Source: RDYZ01 sp964518905
Lineage (GTDB): Bacteria; Cyanobacteriota; Cyanobacteriia; Cyanobacteriales; Geitlerinemataceae
Length of the DNA: 64,000 nt
Direction of reading: 5' to 3'
Assembly: GCA_964518905.1 (NCBI GenBank)
Contig: CAZFJL010000009.1
Location: 1-64,000 of the forward strand
Shown here: one piece after another, positions 14,659-22,919 of the stretch
Position numbering within the stretch: the first letter of the stretch is position 1
Layout: every line of letters begins with the position of its first letter
The notes under the pieces: generated by a model
Databases searched by the model: none
Told to the model about the DNA's origin: nothing
Seen by the model: only the letters and a program-made list of their open reading frames with translations
Translations under genes and position numbers: made by a program

Positions 14659-16146
14659 ATGTCTACGTTAACCCGACCCTCCCCGATCGCCCCGCAGACC
14701 TCGAAACCCGCCTGGTGGCCTGCGGTCGGAGAAACGGCCCGCGAATTCGATCCGGCTCGCCTGAACGTGATCGCCGGGACGATTCCCGCTGGACTGCGCG
14801 GCACGCTGTACCGTAACGGCGCGGCACGACTCGAACGGGGCGGGCTGCGCTGCGGTCATTGGTTTGACGGGGACGGCGCGATCGCGGCGATTCGCTTCGA
14901 GGCCGACGCGCAAACCGGCGAGCCGATCGCCACCGCCACGCAAAAATTTGTCCGCACGACAGGATATCTCGACGAAGAACGCGCGGGAAAACTGCTCTAC
15001 GGCAACTACGGAACCGTGGCCTCGGGCGCATTCTGGAATCGCTGGCGTCGCCCGGTCAAACATAGCGCCAATACTTCCGTTATAGCGCTGCCCGATCGCC
15101 TGCTCGCCCTCTGGGAAGGCGGCGCACCCTACGCCCTCGATCTCGACACCCTCGCCACCCAGGGGCTCGACACCACGATCGCCCCGTCGAGCTACTCCGC
15201 TCACCCCAAACGCGACCCCCACAGCGGCGAAATTTATAACTTCGGCGTGACGATCGGCGCCAAAACGAACCTGACGCTTTACCGCCACCGCGCCGATGGC
15301 CAGCCGATCGCCCAGCGCGAACACCCGATCGCCGATCTCGGTCTCTCCGGTTTGCCGGTGCTACACGATTTCGTCATGGCGGGTCGTTATCTCGTCTTTT
15401 TCGTGCCACCCGTCGCCGCCAACCCGCTGGAAATCGTTGCCGGACTGAAAACCTATAGCGACTCGATGACCTGGTACGGCGATCGCGCGACGACGATCCT
15501 CGTATTCGATCGCGAAACCCTGGATCTGGTGAGCCGCAGCGAGGCCGATCCGTGGTTTCAGTGGCATTTTGCCAACGGGTTTGAGGATGAGACCGGACGG
15601 GTGGTCGTGGATGTGGCGCGGTACGACGATTTCACGACGAATGAGTTTTTACGGCAGGTGTCCCAGGGCGCGATCGAAACGGAAACGTCGGCACGGCTGG
15701 AACGAGTCGTGATCGATCCGGTCTCCGGACGCTGTCTGGCGAGCGAGACGCGAATTGATCGTCACTGCGAGTTTCCGATCGTCGCGCCCGACGGGGTGGG
15801 AACGAATGCCGATCGTATTTTCGTCGTGACTCGACGCCCGGACGGTCAGCCATTTGGCGATTTATTCGGGGCGATCGGCTCCTATGACGTGGCGAGCGAT
15901 CGGCTGACGGTGCTGGACTGCGGCGATCGAGTTTATCCCTCGGAGCCGATCGTTGTGCCGGGTTTATCCAAATCGAGCGATGCGGGCGATCGCTGGCTGA
16001 TTTTCCCGGTGTTTCTGGCGGATGAGCAGCAGAGCGAAGTCTGGATCGTGTCCGCCGATCGCTTCGAGGCAGGAGCCGTCTGCCGTCTGGCGCTACCGGA
16101 TATTGTTCCGATCGGCTTTCATGGCACGTGGAAGGCCACTCTTTAA
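14659..16146 (+). CDS. Carotenoid oxygenase (RPE65/carotenoid cleavage family)
   Basis: This protein of about 495 residues belongs to the seven-bladed propeller family that oxidatively cleaves carotenoids or apocarotenoids at a non-haem iron. Four His that fit the iron ligands are visible: H182 (YSAHPKRD), H236 (VLHDFVMAGRY), H303 (FQWHFANGFEDE) and H488 (GFHGTW). The N-terminal signature PAGLRGTLYRNGAARLERGG is also typical. I chose the ATG at 14659; earlier TTG/ATG codons add an unconserved stretch. Cleavage position and substrate cannot be read, but cyanobacterial relatives include retinal-forming apocarotenoid oxygenases. It stands alone, with a repeat upstream and 290 bp of gene-free DNA downstream. 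Confidence 0.93.
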   Translation: MSTLTRPSPIAPQTSKPAWWPAVGETAREFDPARLNVIAGTIPAGLRGTLYRNGAARLERGGLRCGHWFDGDGAIAAIRFEADAQTGEPIATATQKFVRTTGYLDEERAGKLLYGNYGTVASGAFWNRWRRPVKHSANTSVIALPDRLLALWEGGAPYALDLDTLATQGLDTTIAPSSYSAHPKRDPHSGEIYNFGVTIGAKTNLTLYRHRADGQPIAQREHPIADLGLSGLPVLHDFVMAGRYLVFFVPPVAANPLEIVAGLKTYSDSMTWYGDRATTILVFDRETLDLVSRSEADPWFQWHFANGFEDETGRVVVDVARYDDFTTNEFLRQVSQGAIETETSARLERVVIDPVSGRCLASETRIDRHCEFPIVAPDGVGTNADRIFVVTRRPDGQPFGDLFGAIGSYDVASDRLTVLDCGDRVYPSEPIVVPGLSKSSDAGDRWLIFPVFLADEQQSEVWIVSADRFEAGAVCRLALPDIVPIGFHGTWKATL

Positions 16147-16436
16147 TTTGTCAACTCAGTATATTTGCTAATGTTGCCAGATAAAAAAGCTTGGACTGAC
16201 TCAAAATCTCAAAATTAGTGAGGATCTCATGGCAATACCTCCGTAATGTTACGTGTCTTGAGGTGATCAATGGGTATGCCGTGAAAGTATGAAAAACATC
16301 TACTTCTACGGGCTAAATTGTGTAGAAAATGGACGGATTATAAAGTTTAAAAATAGTCCGAAAAATCGATCATTCTGGTAGAGAATCGTTAGGCTCAAAG
16401 GAAGACCGTCATTACTGCTCGTAAATCTGCCATACC

Positions 16437-17162
16437 ATGACCGAACATATCGAAGTTTTCCCCGATCGCGCTGCGATGATCGATCGCGCTTTCGCGCTGA
16501 CCATTGATAGCATTCACGCCGCGATCGATACCCGAGGCCGCGCGATTCTCGCCCTCGCTGGCGGCAGCACACCGAAACCACTCTACGAAAAATTAGCGGC
16601 CTGTGTCCTGCCTTGGGATCAGATTTATATCTTCTGGGGCGATGAACGCTACGTCCCGATCGATCACCCTGATAGTAACGCCGGAATGGCCAAACAGGCA
16701 TGGCTCGATCATGTGGCGATCCCGGACGCTAATATTTTCATCACGCCAACGCTGGGCAACGATCCGGCGGCCGATGCCGATCGGTTTAACGCTCAAATTA
16801 CTGACTTTTTCGCCCCGGCCAGTGGCGCAATGCCGATCTTTGATCTGATCATGCTGGGCATGGGCGATGACGGTCACACGGCCTCGTTGTTTCCCCATAC
16901 CGACGCGCTCGATGTGACCGATCGCTACGCCACCCTCGGCGAAAAATCGGGCGAACCGCGCTTAACCTTGACCTTCCCGGTCTTGCAGCACGCCCGCAAT
17001 ATTTTGATGACGATCGCCGGATCGAACAAACAAACAGCGTTGACGCACATTTTTGCCGAGACCTGTGACGATCGCGAATATCCCTCGCGGCGTCTGCGTC
17101 AGGCGAGCGGTGAACTTTGGTGGCTGCTCGATGCCGACGCGGCGATCACAATGTCCGCATAG
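16437..17162 (+). CDS. pgl: 6-phosphogluconolactonase
   Basis: This 241-residue enzyme hydrolyses 6-phosphogluconolactone in the oxidative pentose phosphate pathway, the main source of NADPH in the dark for cyanobacteria. The conserved strings ALAGGSTPKPLYEKLA (phosphate binding), IFWGDERYVP and MLGMGDDGHTASLFPH (catalytic region) are all present, and GEPRLTLTFPVLQHAR is typical of the C-terminal half. Length is normal for the NagB-like family. No other pentose phosphate gene is adjacent. The upstream 290 bp (16147-16436) is AT-rich and contains no gene or repeat that I recognise. Confidence 0.96.
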   Translation: MTEHIEVFPDRAAMIDRAFALTIDSIHAAIDTRGRAILALAGGSTPKPLYEKLAACVLPWDQIYIFWGDERYVPIDHPDSNAGMAKQAWLDHVAIPDANIFITPTLGNDPAADADRFNAQITDFFAPASGAMPIFDLIMLGMGDDGHTASLFPHTDALDVTDRYATLGEKSGEPRLTLTFPVLQHARNILMTIAGSNKQTALTHIFAETCDDREYPSRRLRQASGELWWLLDADAAITMSA

Positions 17163-17414
17163 CGAAACAATTGATGGTGCTGCTGAGGCCACAATGGTAT
17201 CCCAAAACATATTTAGCTAACGCATTTAGATCATGTCCGTCGATCGTAGCTAATGCACCGGGTCTCGCAGCGCCATCAATACGCAGCATCGTTGCATCTC
17301 AACGCTTGCAGAATTTCGACAAGCATCAACAATTTTTTCTGTCAGGCCATCACTATACATTTCCCACTACGACTTGTTTCGACGCTATAGGGCTCAATTT
17401 GCCCCTAGAACGCA

Positions 17415-18059
17415 ATGAATTCCCCCGTTTTTTTGACACGCTTGCGCTGCATACAATGCCAGCATGAAAATCCTCTGGGTGTATCTCTGTGCGAGCAGTG
17501 CCAGACCCCTCTCCCCGATGATTTAGCACCCCTCGCTGAACCCGAAAAGGACAGCACCAACCCACCGACCTCGCCCCCTTCGATCGCAGCAACGGACGAT
17601 ACGGGCGTAACGGTCAGTCCCCAAATCGATGCCGCTCCCACGCCAAACCACAGCGATCGATCGCAAACCGTTCCCCCGTCAATCACACTGCCACCGCTTC
17701 AGGCTGAGGTTGACCCGCATCTGCCCACAGCAGCGAAACTTCAGCACGATACGAGCGACGAGTATTTGCCCCTCGCGACGGATATCTTTGTGTGGCGAAT
17801 CGGCAAACCCCATCATGGCGCACAGCCAGACCTCGATATCTCGACGTTTCCCCAATCAGAAATCGTCTCCCGTTCCCACGCTCTCATCCGTTATCATCGC
17901 GGTCAATACTATATTGAAGATATGAACAGTTCCAATGGAACGTACGTCAATCACCAGTCGCTCGTTCCTGGTCGTCACTATCCTCTCAATCACAACGACT
18001 GTATTGCTCTAGGAAAAGGCGATCTTGTTCGGTTCTTCTTCCAGATTTGCGCTAGTTAG
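17415..18059 (+). CDS. Zinc-ribbon plus FHA domain protein, FraH-like architecture
   Basis: The product is 214 residues. The N-terminus carries two Cys pairs, LRCIQCQ and LCEQCQTPL, forming a zinc ribbon. A Pro/Thr-rich acidic linker follows (about 40-115). The FHA domain is C-terminal: VWRIGKPHHGAQPDLDIS, SEIVSRSHALIRYH and IEDMNSSNGTYVN contain the conserved G, R-S-H and N-G-T residues that bind phosphothreonine. This layout matches FraH of filamentous cyanobacteria, which affects filament integrity and internal membranes. Whether this is an orthologue is not certain. A second FHA gene follows after 44 bp on the same strand, so the two probably form an operon and may read the same Ser/Thr kinase signals. 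Confidence 0.85.
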   Translation: MNSPVFLTRLRCIQCQHENPLGVSLCEQCQTPLPDDLAPLAEPEKDSTNPPTSPPSIAATDDTGVTVSPQIDAAPTPNHSDRSQTVPPSITLPPLQAEVDPHLPTAAKLQHDTSDEYLPLATDIFVWRIGKPHHGAQPDLDISTFPQSEIVSRSHALIRYHRGQYYIEDMNSSNGTYVNHQSLVPGRHYPLNHNDCIALGKGDLVRFFFQICAS

Positions 18060-18103
18060 CAACACTCGTTGTTCATTTCCATCATGCGTCTACTCGGGCG
18101 ATC

Positions 18104-18586
18104 GTGATCGTCCGTCTGCCGGTCGATGTCGCATCGGCCTCATCTACCGTGATTGCTCTTTCGCTACTTCATCCCAACCAGGTCAAACCTGTCCACCGCT
18201 GGACATTTGATCACGTTGATTCGATCTATATTGGTCGTTCCCAAGAGAACGACGTTATTCTCTACAGTGCCGTGATTTCCCGCCACCACCTCGAACTCCA
18301 TCAACGAGCAGGCGAATGGTGGGCGATTAATCGTGGCAAAAACGGAACGTATATCAACAATATTGCGATCCGTCGTCTGCTGCTGTCGAACGAGACGACG
18401 TTATGCTTGGCGAAATCTGGCCCACGTCTCCAGATTTCGATTCGTGATCGCGTCAGATTCACGTCTCCGACGACTTTTGCCACCAAAATGTACGAGACGA
18501 TCGTCAAGGCAAAGGAAGAGGACGATATGACAATTTCGGATGTGCGGGCGGGGGTGTTGTCTCGGGAATGGGCGGACAATGTTTAG
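18104..18586 (+). CDS. FHA domain protein
   Basis: This is a 160-residue protein consisting mainly of one FHA domain (residues about 20-120): DSIYIGRSQENDVIL, AVISRHHLELHQRAG and NRGKNGTYINN carry the Gly-Arg, Ser-Arg-His and Asn-Gly-Thr positions expected for phosphothreonine recognition. The last 40 residues are charged and helical with no known domain. The start is a GTG, and the domain begins shortly after it. It lies 44 bp behind the zinc-ribbon FHA gene, so they are likely co-transcribed. Having two different FHA readers side by side without a kinase or phosphatase is notable. Confidence 0.8.
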   Translation: MIVRLPVDVASASSTVIALSLLHPNQVKPVHRWTFDHVDSIYIGRSQENDVILYSAVISRHHLELHQRAGEWWAINRGKNGTYINNIAIRRLLLSNETTLCLAKSGPRLQISIRDRVRFTSPTTFATKMYETIVKAKEEDDMTISDVRAGVLSREWADNV

Positions 18587-18660
18587 AGGACGACACTGAC
18601 CGAGATTGAGTGACGATGAATCGTCACAGCCCAACGGCGCGGTTAAGGAGGCAAGACGGG

Positions 18661-19083
18661 TCACGACGATCGCAGCCACAGCACGATCGCGATCGTTAGG
18701 ACAATCAACACGACCCACCCCCCGCGCAGAAATAGAAGCCATCCCCAAAACCGTAGCCGCAGACGCCATAATGCTAGCCAGCGCTGGCGATTGTTGGCTT
18801 TTGGGTTGACAGGCGCGGAGTACCATAGTCGTTTGCGGTGAACAATGCCGTGGCAGTTCCGGCACAGCGGCACGACATCCCAGCCGGGAACCTCGCGCCC
18901 CGCGATCGTGCCGCGCCAGTCCCGGTAACGCAGGTGATGCACGGCGGCGGCTCGGTGAAATGGGTTCAGAATGCAGCGATCGAACACCAAGCGTCGTGTT
19001 CGCTTGGCGATGCCTGACCAGTTGCCACGGTAGCGGTCTTTAAACCGACGTTTTTTTGATCGTTTTTTCGTTTGGGGTGTCAT
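18661..19083 (-). CDS. HNH-type nuclease-like protein with a C-terminal membrane segment
   Basis: This 140-residue basic protein has an N-terminus rich in Lys/Arg (TKKRSKKRRFKDRYRG). The middle has an HNH-like core: RAAAVHHLRYRDWRG, then GWDVVPLCRNCHGIVHRKR, with His-His, a following Asn-Cys-His and a terminal His as expected for a beta-beta-alpha metal finger. Only part of the usual zinc Cys set is present. The last 30 residues are strongly hydrophobic (LLFLRGGWVVLIVLTIAIVL), predicting a membrane anchor, which is unusual for an HNH protein. It converges on the FHA gene with 74 bp between the stops. No restriction or phage gene is nearby. Nuclease activity is inference. Confidence 0.65.
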   Translation of the reverse strand: MTPQTKKRSKKRRFKDRYRGNWSGIAKRTRRLVFDRCILNPFHRAAAVHHLRYRDWRGTIAGREVPGWDVVPLCRNCHGIVHRKRLWYSAPVNPKANNRQRWLALWRLRLRFWGWLLFLRGGWVVLIVLTIAIVLWLRSS

Positions 19084-19140
19084 CGTACTTGAGCGTGCTA
19101 CGGGGTCGATCGAGCCTACCAGTTCTGGCGATCGCTCTTT

Positions 19141-19182
19141 TCGAGTTTCAAGTTTCGAGTTTCGAGTTTCGAGTTTCGAGTT
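19141..19182. repeat. Heptanucleotide tandem repeat, six units
   Basis: The unit is TCGAGTT, six copies with one change in the second (TCAAGTT). It sits between the HNH gene and family B copy 2. Seven-base intergenic tandem repeats (STRR) are a known feature of cyanobacterial genomes. Confidence 0.9.
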
Positions 19183-19200
19183 CTAACCTGATAACTTCTA

Positions 19201-19318
19201 ATACGAAATCCGGTTCTGCATTAGAAAAATAAAGAACGCCTATGAGCACTGAGCGGAGTCGAAGTGCGGTGTTCGCTCAGAGCGGCGATCTAAGTCTGTA
19301 CACAGCCGGATTTCGTAT
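19201..19318. repeat. Repeat family B, copy 2 (118 bp)
   Basis: It begins ATACGAAATCCGGTTCTG and ends CAGCCGGATTTCGTAT. The terminal inverted repeat is at least ATACGAAATCCGG. The core GCACTGAGCGGAGTCGAAGTGC lies near its centre, oriented opposite to copy 1. The apparent frame starting MSTERSRSAVF comes from this repeat and is not a gene. Confidence 0.9.
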
Positions 19319-19390
19319 AACTTTAATCCGCAACACCATTCAGACTTTCCTTAAATCCTTCAAACTCCATTCATCCAAACTCCATTCATC

Positions 19391-19861
19391 ATGCCGCGTC
19401 GCGATCGCCGTCCCCCTCGTTCTCCCCGATCCGCTCCACCTCCGACCCCCCTTTCTCCCGGCAATTGGTCGATCGCCGATCTGCCAGGTCTTGACCCCGA
19501 AATGGCTAGCACCCTCATCCAACAAAACATCCACAGCACCCGTGACCTAATCGATCGCTGCCCCGACGATCGCGCGATCCTCGCCCTCGCCAACGATCTG
19601 CACCTCGCCAAACATCATGTCCGTAAATGGCTTGCCCTAGCCGACTTAGCTCGCGTTCCCGGTGTTGGCTGCACCTATGCCGGAACCTTGCTTCATGCCG
19701 GTATTGCCTCGGTTTCACAACTCGCCGCCGCTCCGATCCATCGACTTCATCCACAGCTTGTGCGTTTGTTGGTCGCCACCACCCAGCGGCGCGATCTCTG
19801 TCCTGATCGGGCGATCGTGGCCGACTGGATCACGGCGGCGCGATCGTTAACCCGTCGCTAA
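19391..19861 (+). CDS. DUF4332 domain protein with helix-hairpin-helix motifs
   Basis: This is a 156-residue protein. After a basic Pro/Arg-rich N-terminus (about 25 residues) comes a compact helical domain with two helix-hairpin-helix-like turns: IADLPGLDPEMASTLIQQ and LARVPGVGCTYAGTLLHAG. HhH pairs bind the DNA backbone without sequence specificity. DUF4332 proteins in cyanobacteria have no established role. The start is immediately preceded by two copies of a 15-bp direct repeat ending at 19390. A family B element lies 72 bp upstream, so the 5' region has been shaped by repeats. No partner gene is evident. Confidence 0.8.
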   Translation: MPRRDRRPPRSPRSAPPPTPLSPGNWSIADLPGLDPEMASTLIQQNIHSTRDLIDRCPDDRAILALANDLHLAKHHVRKWLALADLARVPGVGCTYAGTLLHAGIASVSQLAAAPIHRLHPQLVRLLVATTQRRDLCPDRAIVADWITAARSLTRR

Positions 19862-20013
19862 ATTCAACCTGGGCGAGACCGGACACATCGGAAACAGAAT
19901 GATCCGAGACGTAGAGAAGTTGCGTTAAAATCCTTAACCGGCGACGTTGACCAAAAAAAAGGGACTCAAGCCCCGCTTTAAAGTTTTGAAAGTTTCGATC
20001 AACCTGCATCTGC

Positions 20014-20544
20014 ATGACCACTCTCGACGACACTCGTCCATTTATTCCCGTTAATCTGGCGATCTTGACCGTTTCCGACACGCGCACCCTGGAAACCGAT
20101 CGATCCGGGCAAGTCCTCGTCGATTTAGCAACATCCGCCGGACATCGCGTCGTTTCCCGCGCGATCGTGACCGACGATCGCGCCAAGATTGTGGCTCGCT
20201 TGGAGCGCTGGGTCGCAGATTCAGAGGTCGATGTTGTGATTGCGACCGGAGGGACGGGTATTACGGGGCGAGATGTCACGCCCGAAGCCTTTCATGCGGT
20301 CTACGACAAGGAAATCCCCGGCTTTGGCGAGCTTTTTCGCTGGTTGAGCTACAGCAAAATCGGCACATCCACAATTCAATCGCGAGCCACCGCCGGACTC
20401 GCTGGGGGAACCTATTTGTTCGCGCTTCCCGGATCGACCGGAGCTTGTAAAGACGCCTGGAACGACATTTTGCAATGGCAGCTTGATAACCGTTATCGAC
20501 CCTGTAATTTTGTCTCGCTGATGCCTCGGCTGCGTGAGCGCTAG
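20014..20544 (+). CDS. moaB: Molybdenum cofactor biosynthesis protein MoaB
   Basis: This 176-residue protein of the MogA/MoaB family adenylylates molybdopterin in cofactor assembly. VNLAILTVSDTRT is the first strand, and DVVIATGGTGITGRDVTPEA is the nucleotide/pterin-binding signature. PGFGELFRWLSYSKIGT and FALPGSTGACKDAWND are equally typical. Length is normal. No other molybdenum cofactor gene is adjacent. The 150-bp upstream gap shows no riboswitch that I recognise. It converges with the HpsJ-like gene 40 bp away. Confidence 0.95.
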   Translation: MTTLDDTRPFIPVNLAILTVSDTRTLETDRSGQVLVDLATSAGHRVVSRAIVTDDRAKIVARLERWVADSEVDVVIATGGTGITGRDVTPEAFHAVYDKEIPGFGELFRWLSYSKIGTSTIQSRATAGLAGGTYLFALPGSTGACKDAWNDILQWQLDNRYRPCNFVSLMPRLRER

Positions 20545-20584
20545 CGATCGGTTTGGGTCTTCAGCTTGAGCCGTCAACACGTTC

Positions 20585-21421
20585 TTACAAAAAATCTCCG
20601 GGTGGTACTTCCTTTTTCTTGGGATCTTTTTTGCGTTTGACTTTCACCTTCGGTTTCTTGTCACCCTTGAGGCCGATCAAGGCCACATTGAGATAACACC
20701 CCGCCAACATCCAACTTGTCAGACCCAGACGCAAAATCGATTTCCAGACGCCGAATTTTGCTTGTTCGCGGGCGGCGGTTGCGCGTTTATCGACGGATTC
20801 GCGGATGGCGATCTGGGCGGCTTCGAGCTGACGATCGAGCGCGTCTGGATCACTTTTGATTTTGTTTAGCACTTCCATTTGTGCATCGTTCAACGGTTCA
20901 TCCCCGACGAGATCTTCGATCGTGGCGTCACCGTCTAACACAGCCGTATAGAGTTCGCGCTGACGATCGAGCTGAAATTTAACCTGGTCGTTTTGTTGGG
21001 CAAGGCGTGCTTCCAGCTCTTGGATCGAGGCTTGATTATTGACGATCGTGACAAGGCTATGAACGGGAGCCATGAGCGCAAAGAGTATGCCGAACAGCAA
21101 GGATAAGCGATAGGCGAGGGTCTCGGTTTTGGCAATCCAGGTGTTTTCTTGCTCGGTCGTCCCGCTCAGAAGCTCGATCGCAATTCCCGTAAAAAAGACG
21201 CCCAGCCCGAGCAGGGGAACAATGCCCTGCTCGATCAGTTGCGTGGTCAAGGTCAACCACCAGCTTGCTTCCGTGAGTCTCGGCGGTACGAGCAGCATGA
21301 CGTAATTCAGCACCGTGATCGCCATCAGGCTCAGTCCGGTGAGCTTCAGAATAGCGGCGGATCGGCCAAACAGCTTATTTGAACTGGGTTTGGGTGGCTT
21401 ATTGGTGCGTGATACGGTCAT
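20585..21421 (-). CDS. HpsJ-like membrane protein
   Basis: This protein of about 278 residues has four hydrophobic segments: AAILKLTGLSLMAITVLNYV, IVPLLGLGVFFTGIAIELL, LSLLFGILFALMAPVHSLV and LRLGLTSWMLAGCYLNVALI. A long charged coiled coil lies between the third and fourth (about 125-225; QELEARLAQQNDQVKFQLDR), and the C-terminus is very basic (KKPKVKVKRKKDPKKK). This layout resembles HpsJ-like proteins of cyanobacteria, associated with exopolysaccharide secretion in filamentous strains. I judge the family likely, not certain. I use the ATG at 21421; an upstream start at 21499 adds 26 unconserved residues. Confidence 0.7.
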   Translation of the reverse strand: MTVSRTNKPPKPSSNKLFGRSAAILKLTGLSLMAITVLNYVMLLVPPRLTEASWWLTLTTQLIEQGIVPLLGLGVFFTGIAIELLSGTTEQENTWIAKTETLAYRLSLLFGILFALMAPVHSLVTIVNNQASIQELEARLAQQNDQVKFQLDRQRELYTAVLDGDATIEDLVGDEPLNDAQMEVLNKIKSDPDALDRQLEAAQIAIRESVDKRATAAREQAKFGVWKSILRLGLTSWMLAGCYLNVALIGLKGDKKPKVKVKRKKDPKKKEVPPGDFL

Positions 21422-21654
21422 GGTTGAGAGGTCCAGAATGGAAGATTTATCATTGGCGATCTTTGCCCTACGATAGCGGCTGAGATCGAGTTGGGGCAAA
21501 GTTCGGGTCGTCTTCAGGCGTATTCAAGGTGCATTCAACGCGAAATAGCTCACCGAATCGCGATCGGTCGTGAAATAATTGGCGGTGCGATTCGTTCCGG
21601 TCGGCGACATCGGAGAGTATCGCGTTGGATTCTACTGTGTTTTAGGTTGAGGCA

Positions 21655-22026
21655 ATGGGTCAGGTGATGGATGGCGATCGATTGTGGATTGACGGTTTGA
21701 AGTTTGACGATCGGGGGTTAATCCCGGCAATCGCCCAGGATGCGGGCGATGGAGCCGTCTTGATGATGGCTTGGATGAATCGAGAGTCGATCGAGCGCAC
21801 CCTAGCGACCGGTGAAGCCCATTATTGGAGTCGATCGCGCCAGGAACTTTGGCATAAAGGCGCAACCTCGGGGCATATTCAGCGGGTCAAAGGTTTGGCC
21901 TATGACTGCGATGGCGATACGATTTTGATGCAGATCGAACAGGTGGGGGATGTGGCGTGTCATACCGGAGCGCGGAGCTGTTTTTTTACCTCCGTTCCCG
22001 CGTCAGTGTTTGATGGACGCGGCTAG
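21655..22026 (+). CDS. hisI: Phosphoribosyl-AMP cyclohydrolase
   Basis: This 123-residue enzyme opens the purine ring of phosphoribosyl-AMP in step three of histidine biosynthesis. IPAIAQDAGDGAVLMMAWMN, GEAHYWSRSRQELWHKGATSGH and the zinc/metal ligands in AYDCDGDTILMQIEQ and ACHTGARSCFF are all present. It is the single-domain form without the HisE pyrophosphohydrolase. Other his genes are not near, as is usual in cyanobacteria where they are scattered. Confidence 0.96.
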   Translation: MGQVMDGDRLWIDGLKFDDRGLIPAIAQDAGDGAVLMMAWMNRESIERTLATGEAHYWSRSRQELWHKGATSGHIQRVKGLAYDCDGDTILMQIEQVGDVACHTGARSCFFTSVPASVFDGRG

Positions 22027-22056
22027 GCTTGTACTGGCAGCCACTGACCGGCACGA

Positions 22057-22112
22057 TTGATGTCTAATAATTGATGTCTAATAATTGATGTCTAATAATT
22101 GATGTCTAATAA
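22057..22112. repeat. 14-bp tandem repeat, four units
   Basis: The unit TTGATGTCTAATAA is repeated four times without change, starting 30 bp after the hisI stop. The unit length is twice seven. It has no coding potential. Confidence 0.95.
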
Positions 22113-22239
22113 CTAGAGGATTAATGAGTAATCGTAGCGATTTCACCCTGTCTTGATTCGCCTCGATTCGCCTCGATTCACGATCGCCCCCTCCCCTCCT
22201 GCTATATTTCCCCTTCATTCCCGTTTGAGAGGTTCACCC

Positions 22240-22833
22240 TTGAAACCCGTTCTGATTAGCCTGACGCTCGTTTTGATTTTTAGCGTTGTCCTTATCGTCG
22301 CTCAGATTTCCAACTCGGCCTCCGTTGCGATCGCCGCCGAACAGCCCGCGATCGAGCAACCGGCCACCGAATCCCCCCAGACCGAAACCACTGAAATCGA
22401 AGAGACCGAGGTTAGCGACATGACGGACACCAACGACACCAGTGCTGAGACCCCCGAGGCCACCGAGACCCCTAATGCCGACGAAACCGATATCATCACC
22501 ACCGAATCCGGCCTGAAATATCGCCAAATCGTCGAAGGAACCGGCGCACAGCCCCAGCGCGGCAACAGTGTCCTCGTCCACTACACCGGCACGCTCGAAG
22601 ATGGCACAAAATTCGACAGCTCCCGCGATCGCGATCGTCCCTTCTCCTTCAAGGTCGGTGTCGGTCAAGTGATTCGCGGCTGGGATGAAGCCCTGAGCCT
22701 GATGCATGTGGGCGATCGCTGGGAAGTGACGATTCCGCCAGAACTCGGCTACGGTCAACGCGGCGCGGGCGGCGTGATCCCCCCCAATGCCACTCTGATT
22801 TTTGATGTTGAGCTGCTGCGTATCGGCAGTTAA
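22240..22833 (+). CDS. FKBP-type peptidyl-prolyl cis-trans isomerase, membrane-anchored or exported
   Basis: This protein of about 197 residues starts with a hydrophobic segment (VLISLTLVLIFSVVLIVAQI) acting as signal peptide or anchor. An acidic Thr/Glu-rich linker follows (about 35-85). One FKBP domain ends the chain: SGLKYRQIVEGTGAQP, VLVHYTGTLEDGTKFDSS, QVIRGWDEALSLMHVGDRW, PPELGYGQRGAGGVIPPNA and TLIFDVELL, with the active-site aromatic and Asp residues in place. It should speed proline isomerisation in the periplasm or thylakoid lumen. I chose the TTG at 22240 because GAGAGG lies seven bases upstream. A TTG at 22153 is also in frame but adds 29 residues without a visible ribosome-binding site. 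Confidence 0.93.
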   Translation: MKPVLISLTLVLIFSVVLIVAQISNSASVAIAAEQPAIEQPATESPQTETTEIEETEVSDMTDTNDTSAETPEATETPNADETDIITTESGLKYRQIVEGTGAQPQRGNSVLVHYTGTLEDGTKFDSSRDRDRPFSFKVGVGQVIRGWDEALSLMHVGDRWEVTIPPELGYGQRGAGGVIPPNATLIFDVELLRIGS

Positions 22834-22867
22834 TCGACCCGTTAATCGACCCAACATGACAGGGATT

Positions 22868-22900
22868 TGACATGCTCCCCGGACTTTAAGTCCGGGGCTT
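22868..22900. mobile_element. Solo hairpin resembling an IS200/IS605 end
   Basis: TTGACATGCTCCCCGGACT, then TTA, then AGTCCGGGGCTT forms a nine-base GC-rich stem (22877-22897). The leading TTGACATGCTCCCC closely resembles the subterminal hairpins that end IS200/IS605 and TnpB-only elements in cyanobacteria, as I recall them. No tnpA or tnpB is present, so this would be a remnant or solo end. It may also terminate the two converging genes, though no T-run follows. Confidence 0.5.
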
Positions 22901-22919
22901 GAGACCCACCCCAGAATGG

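Noticed and set aside
19242..19550. Frames beginning MSTERSRSAVFAQSGDL (also at 38339-38614 and 14096-14530)
   Set aside because: They are translations of repeat families A and B. The same peptide recurs only because the DNA repeat does, and there is no ribosome-binding site.
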